This document shows positions 10,155 to 22,400 of a stretch of DNA of 64,000 nucleotides, piece after piece. Every line of letters begins with the position of its first letter. The stretch's first letter is position 1. Below the pieces are notes generated by a model. It was given only the letters and a program-made list of their open reading frames with translations. It did not search any database and was not told the DNA's origin. Source of the DNA: Rotaria sp. Silwood1 (Eukaryota > Rotifera > Eurotatoria > Philodinida > Philodinidae); assembly GCA_905250075.1 (NCBI GenBank), contig CAJNOP010000024.1, forward strand, positions 368,508 through 432,507, in the 5' to 3' direction. Both the position numbers and the translations under genes were made by a program.

Positions 10155-10640
10155 AAGTACATACATGTTTTATCAAAACCATCGTTTCGTCTTACACGAT
10201 GAATATAATCGTTCATTGATTTTGGCAAATCATAATTGGAAACAACATCTAATATAATATAAAGATTTTAACACTTTCCGTATCAACAAAACATAATTAA
10301 AAATACATGATATCTTGAATATCTAAATCATGTAAAGTCATATCAGTAGCAATACGAATATTGACAGTGTTTAATTTCAAAGCTTCAAGAACGTGTTCAC
10401 GATCATTTTGGTCTCTAAAGAACAAATCATAATATAAAAAAGGTTAAATCTCTAAGTTTATCAACAATCATAAATGTATCGATAAGAAATGGGTCTTTTA
10501 ATAAGTTTATTCACAATAACATCAGCGTTATATGCAAAACCAATATTAAAATATTTATAACCATTATAAATGACTTGCAAAAATTTACGATTAACAAAAA
10601 TTGATCGCTTTGTTCTATGAACTCATTCAATCAATAAAAG
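10155..10640 (-). pseudogene. broken DEAD-box RNA helicase, C-terminal domain
   Basis: Read on the minus strand, about 10620-10590 gives KRSIFVNRK, like the helicase IFV.RK strand. About 10420-10310 gives DQNDREHVLEALKLNTVNIRIATDM...LDIQDI, matching the DQ.DRE.AL..FK.G...ILIATD.ASRGLDI.DI segment. After an intron-like gap, about 10252-10165 gives DVVSNYDLPKSMNDYIHRVRRNDGF, matching NYD.P...E.YVHRVGRTGRAG. Motif V has lost ASRG and motif VI has lost the GRTGR arginine finger. Stops separate the pieces. The best resemblance is to DDX43/DDX5-type helicases. It cannot be an active ATPase. Confidence 0.7.
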
Positions 10641-10683
10641 TTGATAACTAAATTCAGAAAAAAGAAATTGTTAATATCAGTAT

Positions 10684-10882
10684 CATAGGCCGCGGAAGCG
10701 GGGAGGTGTGGGAGAGTGTACACCCCCCCAATAATTGAAAATTTTCAATTTTTTCCAGCGACAAGAGTAGATTTTTTGTACGTGTTGGGCTTATTTTGTG
10801 AAATTTTATTGCAAATAGCCCCTTTACACCCCCCCAAAATTCGTTACACCCTCCCAATCTTAGGACCTTCGCGCGGCCTCTG
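10684..10882. mobile_element. hAT-like MITE (199 bp)
   Basis: The terminal inverted repeats are CATAGGCCGCG at the left and the reverse complement of CAGAGGCCGCG at the right, with one mismatch. Perfect 8-bp direct repeats ATCAGTAT lie directly outside at 10676-10683 and 10883-10890. The 8-bp duplication and CA start are hallmarks of hAT elements. It has no transposase. The interior has poly-C runs (CACCCCCCC) near both ends. It lies 44 bp from the helicase remnant. Confidence 0.8.
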
Positions 10883-10890
10883 ATCAGTAT

Positions 10891-11544
10891 TAAATCCACT
10901 TCACTATGTCAATTTTTTTTCTCTTTGAAAAATTTCAATATCTTGTTCGATCTATGTACAGCATAACAACAATCAACATTATAAATAAAAGAGAAATAGA
11001 TGGCATTCTAGTTTCACTCGACTACAAAATGCTGTTCGAAGCTTTTATTGTCGATTATCGACAGATCGATGATCCGTAGAAAACGAATGATCATCTCTGA
11101 ATACATCCTTTCGAAATAAGTCCCCTTTCAAAACGTTTTTTACTCTGGTGAAATTAGTTTTCTTTCTTTATCAATTCATGCAGGAAAGTTAGTTTCGATT
11201 TGTTAATGCTGATTGAAAATAAAATCAAAAACAAACATGGCAAACTTCATTACTACAAGAAGAGCTCTATCAACGAGTATCAACATGTTTCTAAGGAATA
11301 TTGACAAATGATCATTTAATTATCTATATGATCCATTATTTAGTATCAGCTGACTTTACAGTCATAATGAACAGTATCAGTTGTTCAAAAGGCTTTGTGC
11401 CTATGTTTTTAATGCAGTGTCACAAAAAATATGAACTTTCGATGCGTACGTCGAGGGAGGTAAAAAACTAAGAAAGAAAGAAAAAAACTCGCGTCGATTC
11501 ACAAAAATGCTGTACTTCGTATTGCATTAAATTAGCAACTGTAT
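10891..11544. other. intergenic, nothing recognised
   Basis: No coding similarity or repeat structure was identified between the hAT MITE and the HSPA4-like remnant. Confidence 0.4.
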
Positions 11545-12640
11545 TTTATTTTATTACTTTTTAATTTTTTTACACGACCAACATAAACATTGTTTTCTTG
11601 GCTGGCTCCGTCATTGCATCATCTATCTTCTATTATTTGAGGTTTTCTAAATATTGTTTTCTCGAGTTTTTTTATCAGAATAGTTTTCATATTCACCAAC
11701 ATTTTATTTTGTACGCATATCATAAACATATTTTTCAACAGTATTTTAGGCATATGAACGTTCTTTTTCTTTTTATCTTGTGCTAGCATTTCACGCCAAA
11801 CGAGAAAAAAAAACAATAATGAATAAAACAAATAAACATTTTTACTTCTTGTTCAATTAATCGATTAAATTCAATTTCTGTCTTTTTTCTTTTTTTGTTG
11901 CTGTTGTATTAGCTGATTTTTGTTTTGTCTCATTACCTTTTTTTTTTCATCTTTTTTCTTAAAACAAAATGATTTCGGTCAAATCAGCAAATAAATAAAA
12001 ATACAAACATTTTCTTCTTGTTGGGCATTACGATTGGAAGGAGAAGCAGCATTAGGAGATGTAACATTCTTTGTTGAAGAAGAAAAAAAGATATAATTAT
12101 TAACAACAAAAAAGAAAAGAATGAAAATTACTGACTTTTCCCATTGGTTCGATTGTTGTTGGTACAGTTTATTCAGCTCCATTCTCTGTTACTTGTGTAG
12201 GAGATGTTTTGTTTCGAGAGGTTCTTCAAAAAATAAAAATTAAATAAATGTGCATATGTACCAAAACTGTTAAAATTCGACTGATCAAGATTCTGAGATG
12301 AAGATTATTGAAAGAAGATAAACAAATGTATCTTACTAACACTAGCTAGTGAATTTACGTAGTTCTTCAACAGTTTCAATAAGTGCAGCTTGTGTAACAT
12401 CAAAAGTTACATTACGATTAAAACGAACTTTAACTCTAATTTTTGATGGTGTACCATCTGGTTGTGCTTGAATTTTTTCAATAGTATAGTGACCTAAAAT
12501 TTTCATCTATTTAATAAATAAAACAAACAAAAAAATATCCCTTCTTACCAATATATGATTCAGCAAACGAAATTATCATTTGGATATAAATAACGAGCTT
12601 CAACTGTTCAGAGTTCTCGGGCTATACAGTTAGCAATCCA
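11545..12640 (-). pseudogene. HSPA4: broken HSP110/HSPA4 chaperone gene, C-terminal part
   Basis: Read on the minus strand, about 12615-12545 gives VEARYLYPNDNF, like the TLEAYYS.P segment of the substrate-binding domain. A frame at 12506-12345 gives LGHYTIEKIQAQPDGTPSK and then IRVKVRFN...FDVTQAALIE, the final beta strands, ending in TAG. Low-complexity pieces (about 12215-11890, TQVTENGAE, stop, NETKQKSANTTATKKEK) match the acidic/lysine linker. About 11880-11835 gives EFNRLIEQEVKMF, and 11795-11690 gives MLAQDKKKK...VEKYVYDMRTK, matching the family's EGKM..QDK and NAVEEYVYEMR helices. The tail QENNVYVGRVKKLK lies near 11570-11550. Stops and frameshifts occur throughout. HSP110 is an Hsp70 nucleotide-exchange factor. 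No N-terminal ATPase part is present nearby. Confidence 0.75.
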
Positions 12641-13461
12641 TATATACATATATATTTGTTGCATTTATTTAGTTTTATCAGAATTGTTTATAAATAAATA
12701 TCATTGAGTGATTAAATTATCAAATTCTTTTGAAAAGTTTTTCATAATTATTGATATATATTAAAAATAATCGTGTTAATATTATTTATAATTATACTAA
12801 TGCCTGTCCAAAAATATAGTGGCCGTGGGTATTTTTGAAATAGCTCAAGAACGGAAAGAGATAGAGAGCTACAGTTTTCATCAATTGAAAGAGAGAAAGT
12901 CGAAACGTCTTCTTCTCCAATAAAGTATAAGACGAAATCCTTTTAAAACTAAATATTTTCGAAAAACATACAAAAGAATGTATGAATATGACCTTCCATC
13001 TAGGTGAAATTTTGATTTTGACCTTTAATTCAGATAGAGGAAGTTGAGATCTATAGTTGAAGATACAATGCAAATGGTTCTCTTCTTACATTCTAATGTA
13101 TATATTTAAATAGTTCATATAGCAAAATTTAAAAAAAAAACATCACGAAAACTGACTAATCTGAATCCATGTCTGATAAACATTAGTTTATCTAACAAAC
13201 AAAAATAGCAAATTACCCTTGGAGTTTTGCTTCGTAGATCTAGTATTGAAAAACACTACATTAGATTCACACGCTCATTTAAATTGTTACTACTATGCAC
13301 AGATGGCGCTATTCGTCACACAGTATAAAAATCGCTTAGGAGGCGAAATGTAACAAACTTTATTCGAAATAATTCTCAACGAATGAGAGTAATCTCTATT
13401 TCCTTCGATTTGCCCTCGGGAATACAAGCGTAACCATCTTTACTTTAGTCTGATTTCAAAT
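12641..13461. other. intergenic upstream of HEATR1
   Basis: This region should contain the HEATR1 promoter and 5' untranslated region. No TATA or other defined element stands out in the AT-rich background. The minus-strand frame at 12792-13073 has no support as a gene. Confidence 0.35.
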
Positions 13462-16400
13462 ATGACTTCATTGAAATTACAATTAAATAAACTTGCTGAT
13501 GCTCATACTCAATGGCAACTAACTGATAGTGAAAATCGTAAACGAGCATCATTTCTTTATGATCCAAAAGTAGCTTCAACACTTGATCGAGAAACAATTT
13601 ATTGTCTCGGTAAAGAAAATTTTATTATTAGTTTCATTTTCTTTGTTTTTTGTTTTCTCGTTAAAGGTACAAATGGTTTTGAAGAACTTTGTTTACTTGA
13701 TTCTGGTTTTGAAGAATTTGAACGCGTACTTTTCAGTGATACTAGTCTAACATTTGAACGTAGTATTCAAACTAAAGAAGTTAATGATTCATTAAATTTA
13801 ACTATTCGACGATTTCTTATTCGTCTTTCACCTTATTTTCTCTTGAGTCCAGCTCATAAAGCACTTGAATGGCTTGTGCATCGGTAATAAAAAACAAAAA
13901 AAAAGAATTCTTATTTCTCACAAAAAAGTTCTTTTTTCCAGATTTTTCATTCATTTTTACAATGTCGATGATCTTATGCGATGCATATTACCATATCATG
14001 AGCATAATTATTTCACACGTGCAATTCAAATGTTTCGTTTTAATGATAAGCATAGTGCTTGGAATTGGCTTGAATCTGCTCAAGTATAACTTTAAATTAA
14101 AAAAGAAAATATTTTTAATCATTTATTTTACTTCTTTATAGAAAGCAGGAACAACAATTTCTGGTCTTGTTATGGCTAATCGTTGTGCAACTGACTTAGG
14201 ATTTTTAAATTTTATTTGTGAATCCACTACTATGGCAGTTCAAGTAAAATAACAAAAAGAAAGAGATGTTTTTGATTTAATATAAAAAGATTTCTTTTAT
14301 TAACAATTAGGAATTTGGTTCAAATCATTCATCATTACGTGTAATAATAAATTTTTATCTTAAAACATTATGTTCAACTATATTACATTCATTATCACAT
14401 AAGAAAAAAAAGAAAAAGAAAAATTCCAATGAAGAAAATTTTATTGCTCAATTCATGCCTTATTTACTTAAAGGTCTTAAATCAAAATCTCTGGATTATA
14501 AACGAGCTACATATTTAATTCTTTCTAACTTATCAAATATATTTACATTTCAAACCAACATTAAAGATGAAATACTCAGTGTTCTTTCTAAAGTAAGACA
14601 ATTGTTTATATTATATGAAATATAATCAATTTTCACATAAAATGACCAATCTATGAGTAGAACTTCATATCGAAATTCTATTTTTTGGCGCCTATGTAAA
14701 AGTGTATCAAAAATTATTAAGTAAAAGAATATTAATTTTAGTCTAAAGGTCGATGGTATCGCGTAGCGTGTTGAGAAAAATCTCAGTAATCAGTAAACAT
14801 TTTTGACTTTATTAAAAAGTAAGAGTATTTTTTTATGCCTCAAAGTATCAGGCTCTTGATTTATTTACAAGAGAACTACTCCACGTGATACCTCACGTTT
14901 GAGATGAAATACCATTGATTATGTGAGACTTGTTCAGGTTAAAAGTATTTCTCTCCATGTACTGTCCTTTCGAAGTTGTAATCGTTTCACTGGATTTTTT
15001 ACCTTTGGTACAGCACGTATAAAAGAATCGAACAAACGAATTTTAACCTGAAACTTGAACTAAACAAAGTGATGTCTTTTTGAGATAACGAATCGTCCAC
15101 AACCCATAATTTCCTATGAAAAAATGACAAACAAAGTTTTCGGTCAGAATTCATTTGTTCGACTTTTTATGAATACCATATTAAAGATAAATAATCCCAT
15201 AAAACAGTCATAACTCCAGAAGGGTAGCGCATGAGGAATAATCTTTCTAGACTTTTCGACTACCATTAAAACCTTCCTAATCAATGATATCTTATCTCAA
15301 ACGCAGAGTACCACTCGCGATGATTTCCTTATTAATGAATCACTCTGTTTAAGTAACGTATTGATAAATATACTGCTAAAAGAAATATTTAGACAGAAAA
15401 TTTTTTTTTTTTAAATAAATATACAAAATTTTATTACTCATTATTGCAAAGGCAAAAGTCATTTATCTTTCTTTGCTTACAATTCGAACTAACTGTTCTT
15501 CATATGCAAAGTATTAATCTTATAGATAGCTGCACTATCGTCCGTTAAGTATTAGAAAGTTTCTCGAATAGTGTGTCACACTTTTATCTGACTCCAAATG
15601 AATTCTATACTATATTCCGAGTTGTTACTGAATTAAAATTGTTTTATTTTCAAGAAAATTTTTCATATATTGATTAAATACTTTTAAAATTAGGGTTTTT
15701 CGGATGATTTAATCAAAGAAAATCTTTTAATCGTCTCAGTGTTTCTTAACAATCAACATCATCAATCAATACCAGAACGGTTTGTTTAAAATTTTTTTTG
15801 TTTTTTTGAAAAATGAAAAATCTTTTCTTTTATAAAGATGCTTTCTTAAATTCTGTCAAATGTCAAATATAATTGATGAAATATTTCAATTAACAAATGA
15901 TGTTCGAATAGATAATTTTCTATGTGGATGGTTTGAACAATTACTTAATCATGTTTTAAAAGATAATAATCAAATGGAAATAGATAATGAAGAAAATTTT
16001 TCAATATTAATTGAAAAAACATTAAATACAATTAAATTTAATTCAAATATTTTAAAATTTATTATTAATTGTTTTATAAAACAATTTAATAATAATAATA
16101 ATAAATATTTAATATCATTAGCATCGATTATTGAACGAAAGTAAATTCGCTATAAAATAAAATAAAAATGAAATTGTTAAAATCATTTTATTTTTAAAGA
16201 TATCCAATTGATTTTGATGATAATATTCGACAACAAACAGAAAATTGTTCGAATAATGAAGAACGAAAACGTATTAGAGAATTTGCATCAATGACAGCTA
16301 TTGGATTTAAACATCAAGTAAGAAACTATGTAAAAGAAATAGATTACTCAATTTGTTTTTTTTAGCCTTTATCGGATCGTAGTTCACTTGCTATTTGTCT

Positions 16401-19400
16401 TAATCATCCACAATCACAATTACGTATTGAAGCTTTACAACGAATTCGTGAAGGAATTATAGCTAAACAAGTATTTAGTTCTAATTTTTTTTTTCTTAAT
16501 AAATTGTTCTCTTTTTTTTTGTGTTCATTTAGAATATTGAAAGAGAATTTTTAATTGATGTTCTTATATCACGTTTGAATGATAATGAAACAAAAGTTGT
16601 TAATGAAGCAATTCTTCTTTTAGAAGAATTACATTTAACTGATAATCAACAAATTAATGATATTTTACAAAAGATTCTTCAACGTGAAAATGAAGATTGG
16701 TAAGCTTATTGAAATAAGACTTGATTAAGTCATGTATAAATTCTACATTCTAAAATATTGTTGAGAAAAACTTAACATCAATTACGATTTAATTCTACAC
16801 ATTAATTTATTTTTTAATTTCATAATTGAATGAAAAATGTTTCTTTTATAAATGTACGAATTCAACTTTATTAGAATTAAGTATAACATATAGAAAAGAA
16901 TGAATACAAAATAATTTGTTTCTAAGTGACAAATAAAAATATGCAAGGTAGAAAATACAAGAGAAAAATTGTCGTAATTCGAACTAATGATTGTAGCGTA
17001 ATGTATTAGAAATCATACATCGGTACAGTTCTTGCACATATAAATTGATGACTATTTTGCAGATTGTAAAAGATATGATAAGAATTTCGTGTTCTTAACT
17101 AAATGTTAATTAAAATTGTAATTCAAGTAATGAAAATACAATTTTCAAGATGAAAAAATTTCGTTAATAGTTCCGAAGATATTCTTGTTTTGCTTAACAC
17201 ATAACGAATGACGTCTAATCTATGTGTAAGAAACCATTGTAAAGTACAATATCTTAATAAACACATGCTTTTCTATTTTTGGAGGGTAACTTCGAAATGC
17301 AAATTGCTAGATACCTATGATTTTCATCATTTAAAAGAGTAAATAAATGTTATATTTCAGGTCATCGGTTCAACAATCCATTGTTCGTTTGTTAGCACTT
17401 GATTCAACAAGTGAAACTAAATATCTTCATCTTCTTTTTCCAACAACATCATCCGAACTTAATTTATTAAATAATCTTCTAGAAAATTATAAACGACAAA
17501 AACAAACATCATCACCATTACTTAAATTAACAAAAAAAACTTTTAAATCAACAACAATCGATAATTTATTGACAACAATTGATCGATTTATTCAATCAAT
17601 AACAACAAATGATGATCATCAAAATATACTTTTACCATTATTACAACAATATGATGAAATTTTACGTCTTGTTGAACATTATCGACCAAATTGGATTAAA
17701 TTTTCTATTATTTATATTTTATTAGGAATTGAAACAATTAAACAACAAACAAATAATGAATATATTGAATTATCTACAATTATAGTTTTTAAACTATTAA
17801 AAAAACTATCACAAGAAGTAAGTTAGAAATCAACAGTAAGCATAAGGGACATTAGTTAATGATATACTGTAATATAGTGTATCACTTAAACTTATGGTTT
17901 ACAAATGTTGTTTTCAATACTTGACTGCGTTCCATACAAAAAGGTTCAAAAAAAATTTATCATAGAAATCTTATTTATTTTGTGCTTCCTCCCTCCGATT
18001 CTGGTAGTTTCGGGATACTGCTGACTCAGTGTAACTAAATATAAGAAAAACCACCGTTCTCAAACACATAAAACTTAGTCAAAGTATGATAAAAAACATT
18101 TCGTTTTTTACGAATTTGTCATATATCGAAAACTCTATTACGAACCATCTCAATCCGTTAGTTTACATCTCCAAATAGATAGTTTCTGTCGATAATTCGA
18201 AAATAACCCAATAGGGAGATAAAAAGCATACGGTGATCTATTTAATATCAACCTGCTTTAAAAAAAAAGACTCCTTTCGATATATACATTGTTTTTTTAT
18301 CAGTAGAGGATCCACATATGATAATTACCGCCAATATACCAATTGATATAATGTTCGTTGTACCACCGATTTTTCTTTTGAAAATTTTTTATCACAGCAT
18401 ATTGTAAAATACTTTTCAAGTCTGTTGGAACCATCAGAAGTGAATAGTTTTCGATGAATTTCTAATAATGTTAATGTGTTCTAGTTGAAGAGTCCAAATC
18501 AACCACAATTATAAGATAAATTTTTATTAGTAAAATATATTTTGCAACTGTTTTCTTCTCAGTTACTTTCAATTCTTTCTCATTAATAATTCGAATGTGG
18601 GTAGAAAACAGTCTCTGGCACCATCTATAGCTGGAATCGAAAGTCTGAAGAAGTATCGCCGTCTCTTACGAGTACCATGAGATACTACTGGTATTGCAAA
18701 TAAAGCTGCGACATTGGTATCTGTATACGATGAGATATAGCTAAGCATCGCATACTGCTGAAAGTATGTATCATGTAGAGCACACAGTAGCTTGACATAG
18801 TGGAGAAGACCAGTAATGAGAACAGTTGTGTGAAATATAATTGTCAAGCAGTTCGAAAGACTCACTCACTATCATAATGGAAATATTGAAAGTCTTTGTT
18901 AGACATCACTGTTTCTGAAATAAAAAAGACCATGGACACATTAATGGAATAAATCTTGACATGCTTGTACTATTTGATTGAGAAGTATTTTATTAACTTT
19001 GCTCAACAGTTTAAACATGAGAAATAAATCTATGTATATTATTTATTTAATCTTGATATTTTTATATAGATTTCACCAATTAAGGATGAATCGACAGAAA
19101 TACCTGATAGTAAAACATTAATTGATTTACATGTCATTAAAAAAAAGCCATTAACATCAACAAGTTATGATACTCTTTGGAAATTATTTATTCATGCAGT
19201 ACCTAAAGGTAATAATGCTCTCTCACTCTCTCTCTCTCTTTATTTGCTAAAATTCTTTGCTTGTTTTTTTTGTTTTTCATTTAGATCATAATCCATCATT
19301 ATTTCTGAATGATTTTCTATGTGAATGTATTCAATGGTTATGTTCAGAAAATAAAACTTCTATACTTTATCTTCTATTTAATGAACAATTTTCATCATTA

Positions 19401-22400
19401 AATAAACTTGTTCTATTTCTTGCTGAATATTATCTTAATTTAACAGATAAATATCATGAACAAGAAATCATATTAAAATATCTTGTTAAACAAACACAAA
19501 TAATTGAATATACAAATTTATCAATATTAATATTTAGTTTTCTTCTTCATTCATCATATCGAACAATACGTTCACTTGTATTAAAAATCTTTCAAACAAA
19601 ATTAAAATGTTTAACAAATGATTTTGATATATTTATACAAAGTATAAAACATCATGAAAATGAAATAATAACTGATTCAGAATATATTTGTTATTTAATA
19701 TCACAATTAATTCAAACAATTAAATTAAATGAAAAGAAAAAACGAAAAATAAATTTTGATAATTCATCATTAATACATTTATTTAAAATAACAATTGAAC
19801 AAAATAATGATTTAAATTCTAAATTAAAACAACAATTAAATATTCAATTACTTTATTTATTAAAACAATGTAAACATTGGTCAATATTTAATGAATATCG
19901 TAATGATTTAGAAAATCTTCTTCAACAATCTGAACAAAATTTATCTTTACATCATAATAATATATTTATTGAAAATATTATTCAACATATTAATTATGAA
20001 ACATTAATACATGAACAATCATTATGTTTTGAAATTATTTTACAAATATTAAAACGTTCAATTAAAAAATCTAAAGCATTAACAACTATTGATATGATGA
20101 TATTAACATTAAAACAAGTATGTTTAACATAGATCATTACTACATATCGAATCATCAATAATGATAAAGTTCTTTTTATAAAATTCATATACTTGACAGT
20201 TAAAGAAAGATATTGGCATAAGAAACAAACTGATTATTAAATCTGTTAGTGTTTTTGTTTTGAATGAAACTAAACATTATATAAAATACTTCTACTAGAA
20301 ATTTACCAACAAAATAGTTTGTTTTTTTCTCTTATGAGGAAACACTCCTAACGCTTTTCGATATTTCATGATGAGTAGTTAGAAAATAAGTCTAGTTTGG
20401 TTTTCCCATCCTTGCTTGTCTGCTTATGGCAAGGCAGAAAAAGACCGACTTTGGTACGTGTAAATACTGAAGTCATGCTTTTTCACTCTTGCGCTATGAA
20501 TATTTTACTGAATTTTTTGTTCAATAAGCATATAGAATCGCTGAGATATTCACATCCGTATCGATCATCAGCTTAGCATACAAAGGCTCTTCTTTTGAAA
20601 TCATCCAAAACAGGCATTTCTTGAAAATGTAAACATTATCGTTCTAAATCAAACTTCTACATATTTCTAGTGACTATAAGGTCTATCTATGAACAAAGCT
20701 TTAGTTTAAAATTCGATCATTCAGTCTCGCGACGATTTTATGCTCAAAGAATGAAAATCGAATAAAACGCTCATGATGACCAACTGAATTGTAAAAGTTT
20801 TGAGCAAAATGCAATTCGACAAGTGAGAATATTCTCTCTCTAGATACCAATGTTAACTAAGGATGAATAAAATTAAAATACAGAACAGTGTCACATAGGC
20901 AAAATAGGAAGAATGTGGCAATTAAGAATAAAATTGAAGGCAAGGAAAAAATCACGTTCAAGATACTAACTCAATTTTTTTTTTGACAAACTTAAATATA
21001 TTCACAAAAGAAATCTTCCATCGGGATTGTATAGTCTGAAGCAATAATAACTCAACTTGCAAGCCATACATAAAAATTAGTCAAAACAAAATTCCGAGTC
21101 CAAATATATATGCAGTCTTATATATCTTGTAAAATTTAATGAAATTATCTAAATTTGTTTTAGTTTACACCAGAAATGTTTACCTCACTTTCATCAGATT
21201 TTGATAAACAAATACAATTAATTGATGAATGTTTTTCATTATGGCAACGTTCAAAATCTTCACAATTAACAACAATAATTAAAACAACACTTTCTAAAGT
21301 TTGTTTGTTTGTTATATAAGTTAATATTTTTTCTTTTATGATTTTTTATTAGTTTACTTTTGATGCTAAACATTTCTTGACTTATTGGAAAAGTATTCTT
21401 GAACCTGATAATCAAGAAAATAATACTAATATACAACAAAATCGTTTATCAAATAAAAAATTAATTACATCAAAAATAAATGAAGTAACATCAACAAATT
21501 CGACAAATACAACTATTAATTGGAAAAATTTAATACCATCATTAGAAATTTTACATAATGATCAATTACTAATTAATAATCGACATGAATTAATTCGTCC
21601 ACTTTTTCTTATGCTTGAAAAATCTTTAAATCAAACAAATGAATTTGAACAAAAAACATATATTCATCAATTATGTACAACTGCTTTACTTAATCTTTAT
21701 ACACAATTAAAATCAGGTTAAATTAATATTTAAAAAAAAAAAAAGCAGAAAGATTTTATTAAATCGTGTTTTTTGTTTTGTTTTAGATGAATGTAATCCA
21801 GATATTTTTAATAGTGAAATTGTTATGGAATGTATGAGACGTACAAATGATTTACATACAACACAACAATGTCTTATGCTTTTATCTAAAGGTGCACAAC
21901 TATTCCCTGTAAGTTGTATTGAAATACAAGAGAAACTATTAGATCATGTTTAATAATATCTCAGAGTTTATCCTACGAAACAACGATTTGAAATATTGTG
22001 ATGACAATATGCATAGTATTTGGTGCAGTAATCATGATTTTCTAGAAGAGTTTGATCTATGGAAGATGCTATTATCTCAGTGGGTAAAACATTGACGAGA
22101 GAACCATCTGTGCTGATACTCATCGTTTGAGCTCATACTGTATCTGGATAAGACTAACAAAAGTTTAATAGAGTTCGTAACAATGGGTCTTTGAAACCGA
22201 GTTATGACCATTTTACAAAATATTCGAACTAACTTTAAATATATACTGAAAAGAGAAAATTTAGGTTTCGATGTAAAATTTTACTTATAGATCAATCTGC
22301 TGATTTAAAGAATATACTGAAAGTTTCATCAGAAAAGAATGTTTTCTGTTTGTTGAGGTGTTTAATTTTTAAGAAAACTCAAAAATTTGTGGCAAACAAT

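Noticed and set aside
18569..18865. 98-codon minus-strand frame in HEATR1 intron 11
   Set aside because: No recognised domain, no splice partner and no upstream features. It may be chance or repeat-derived.
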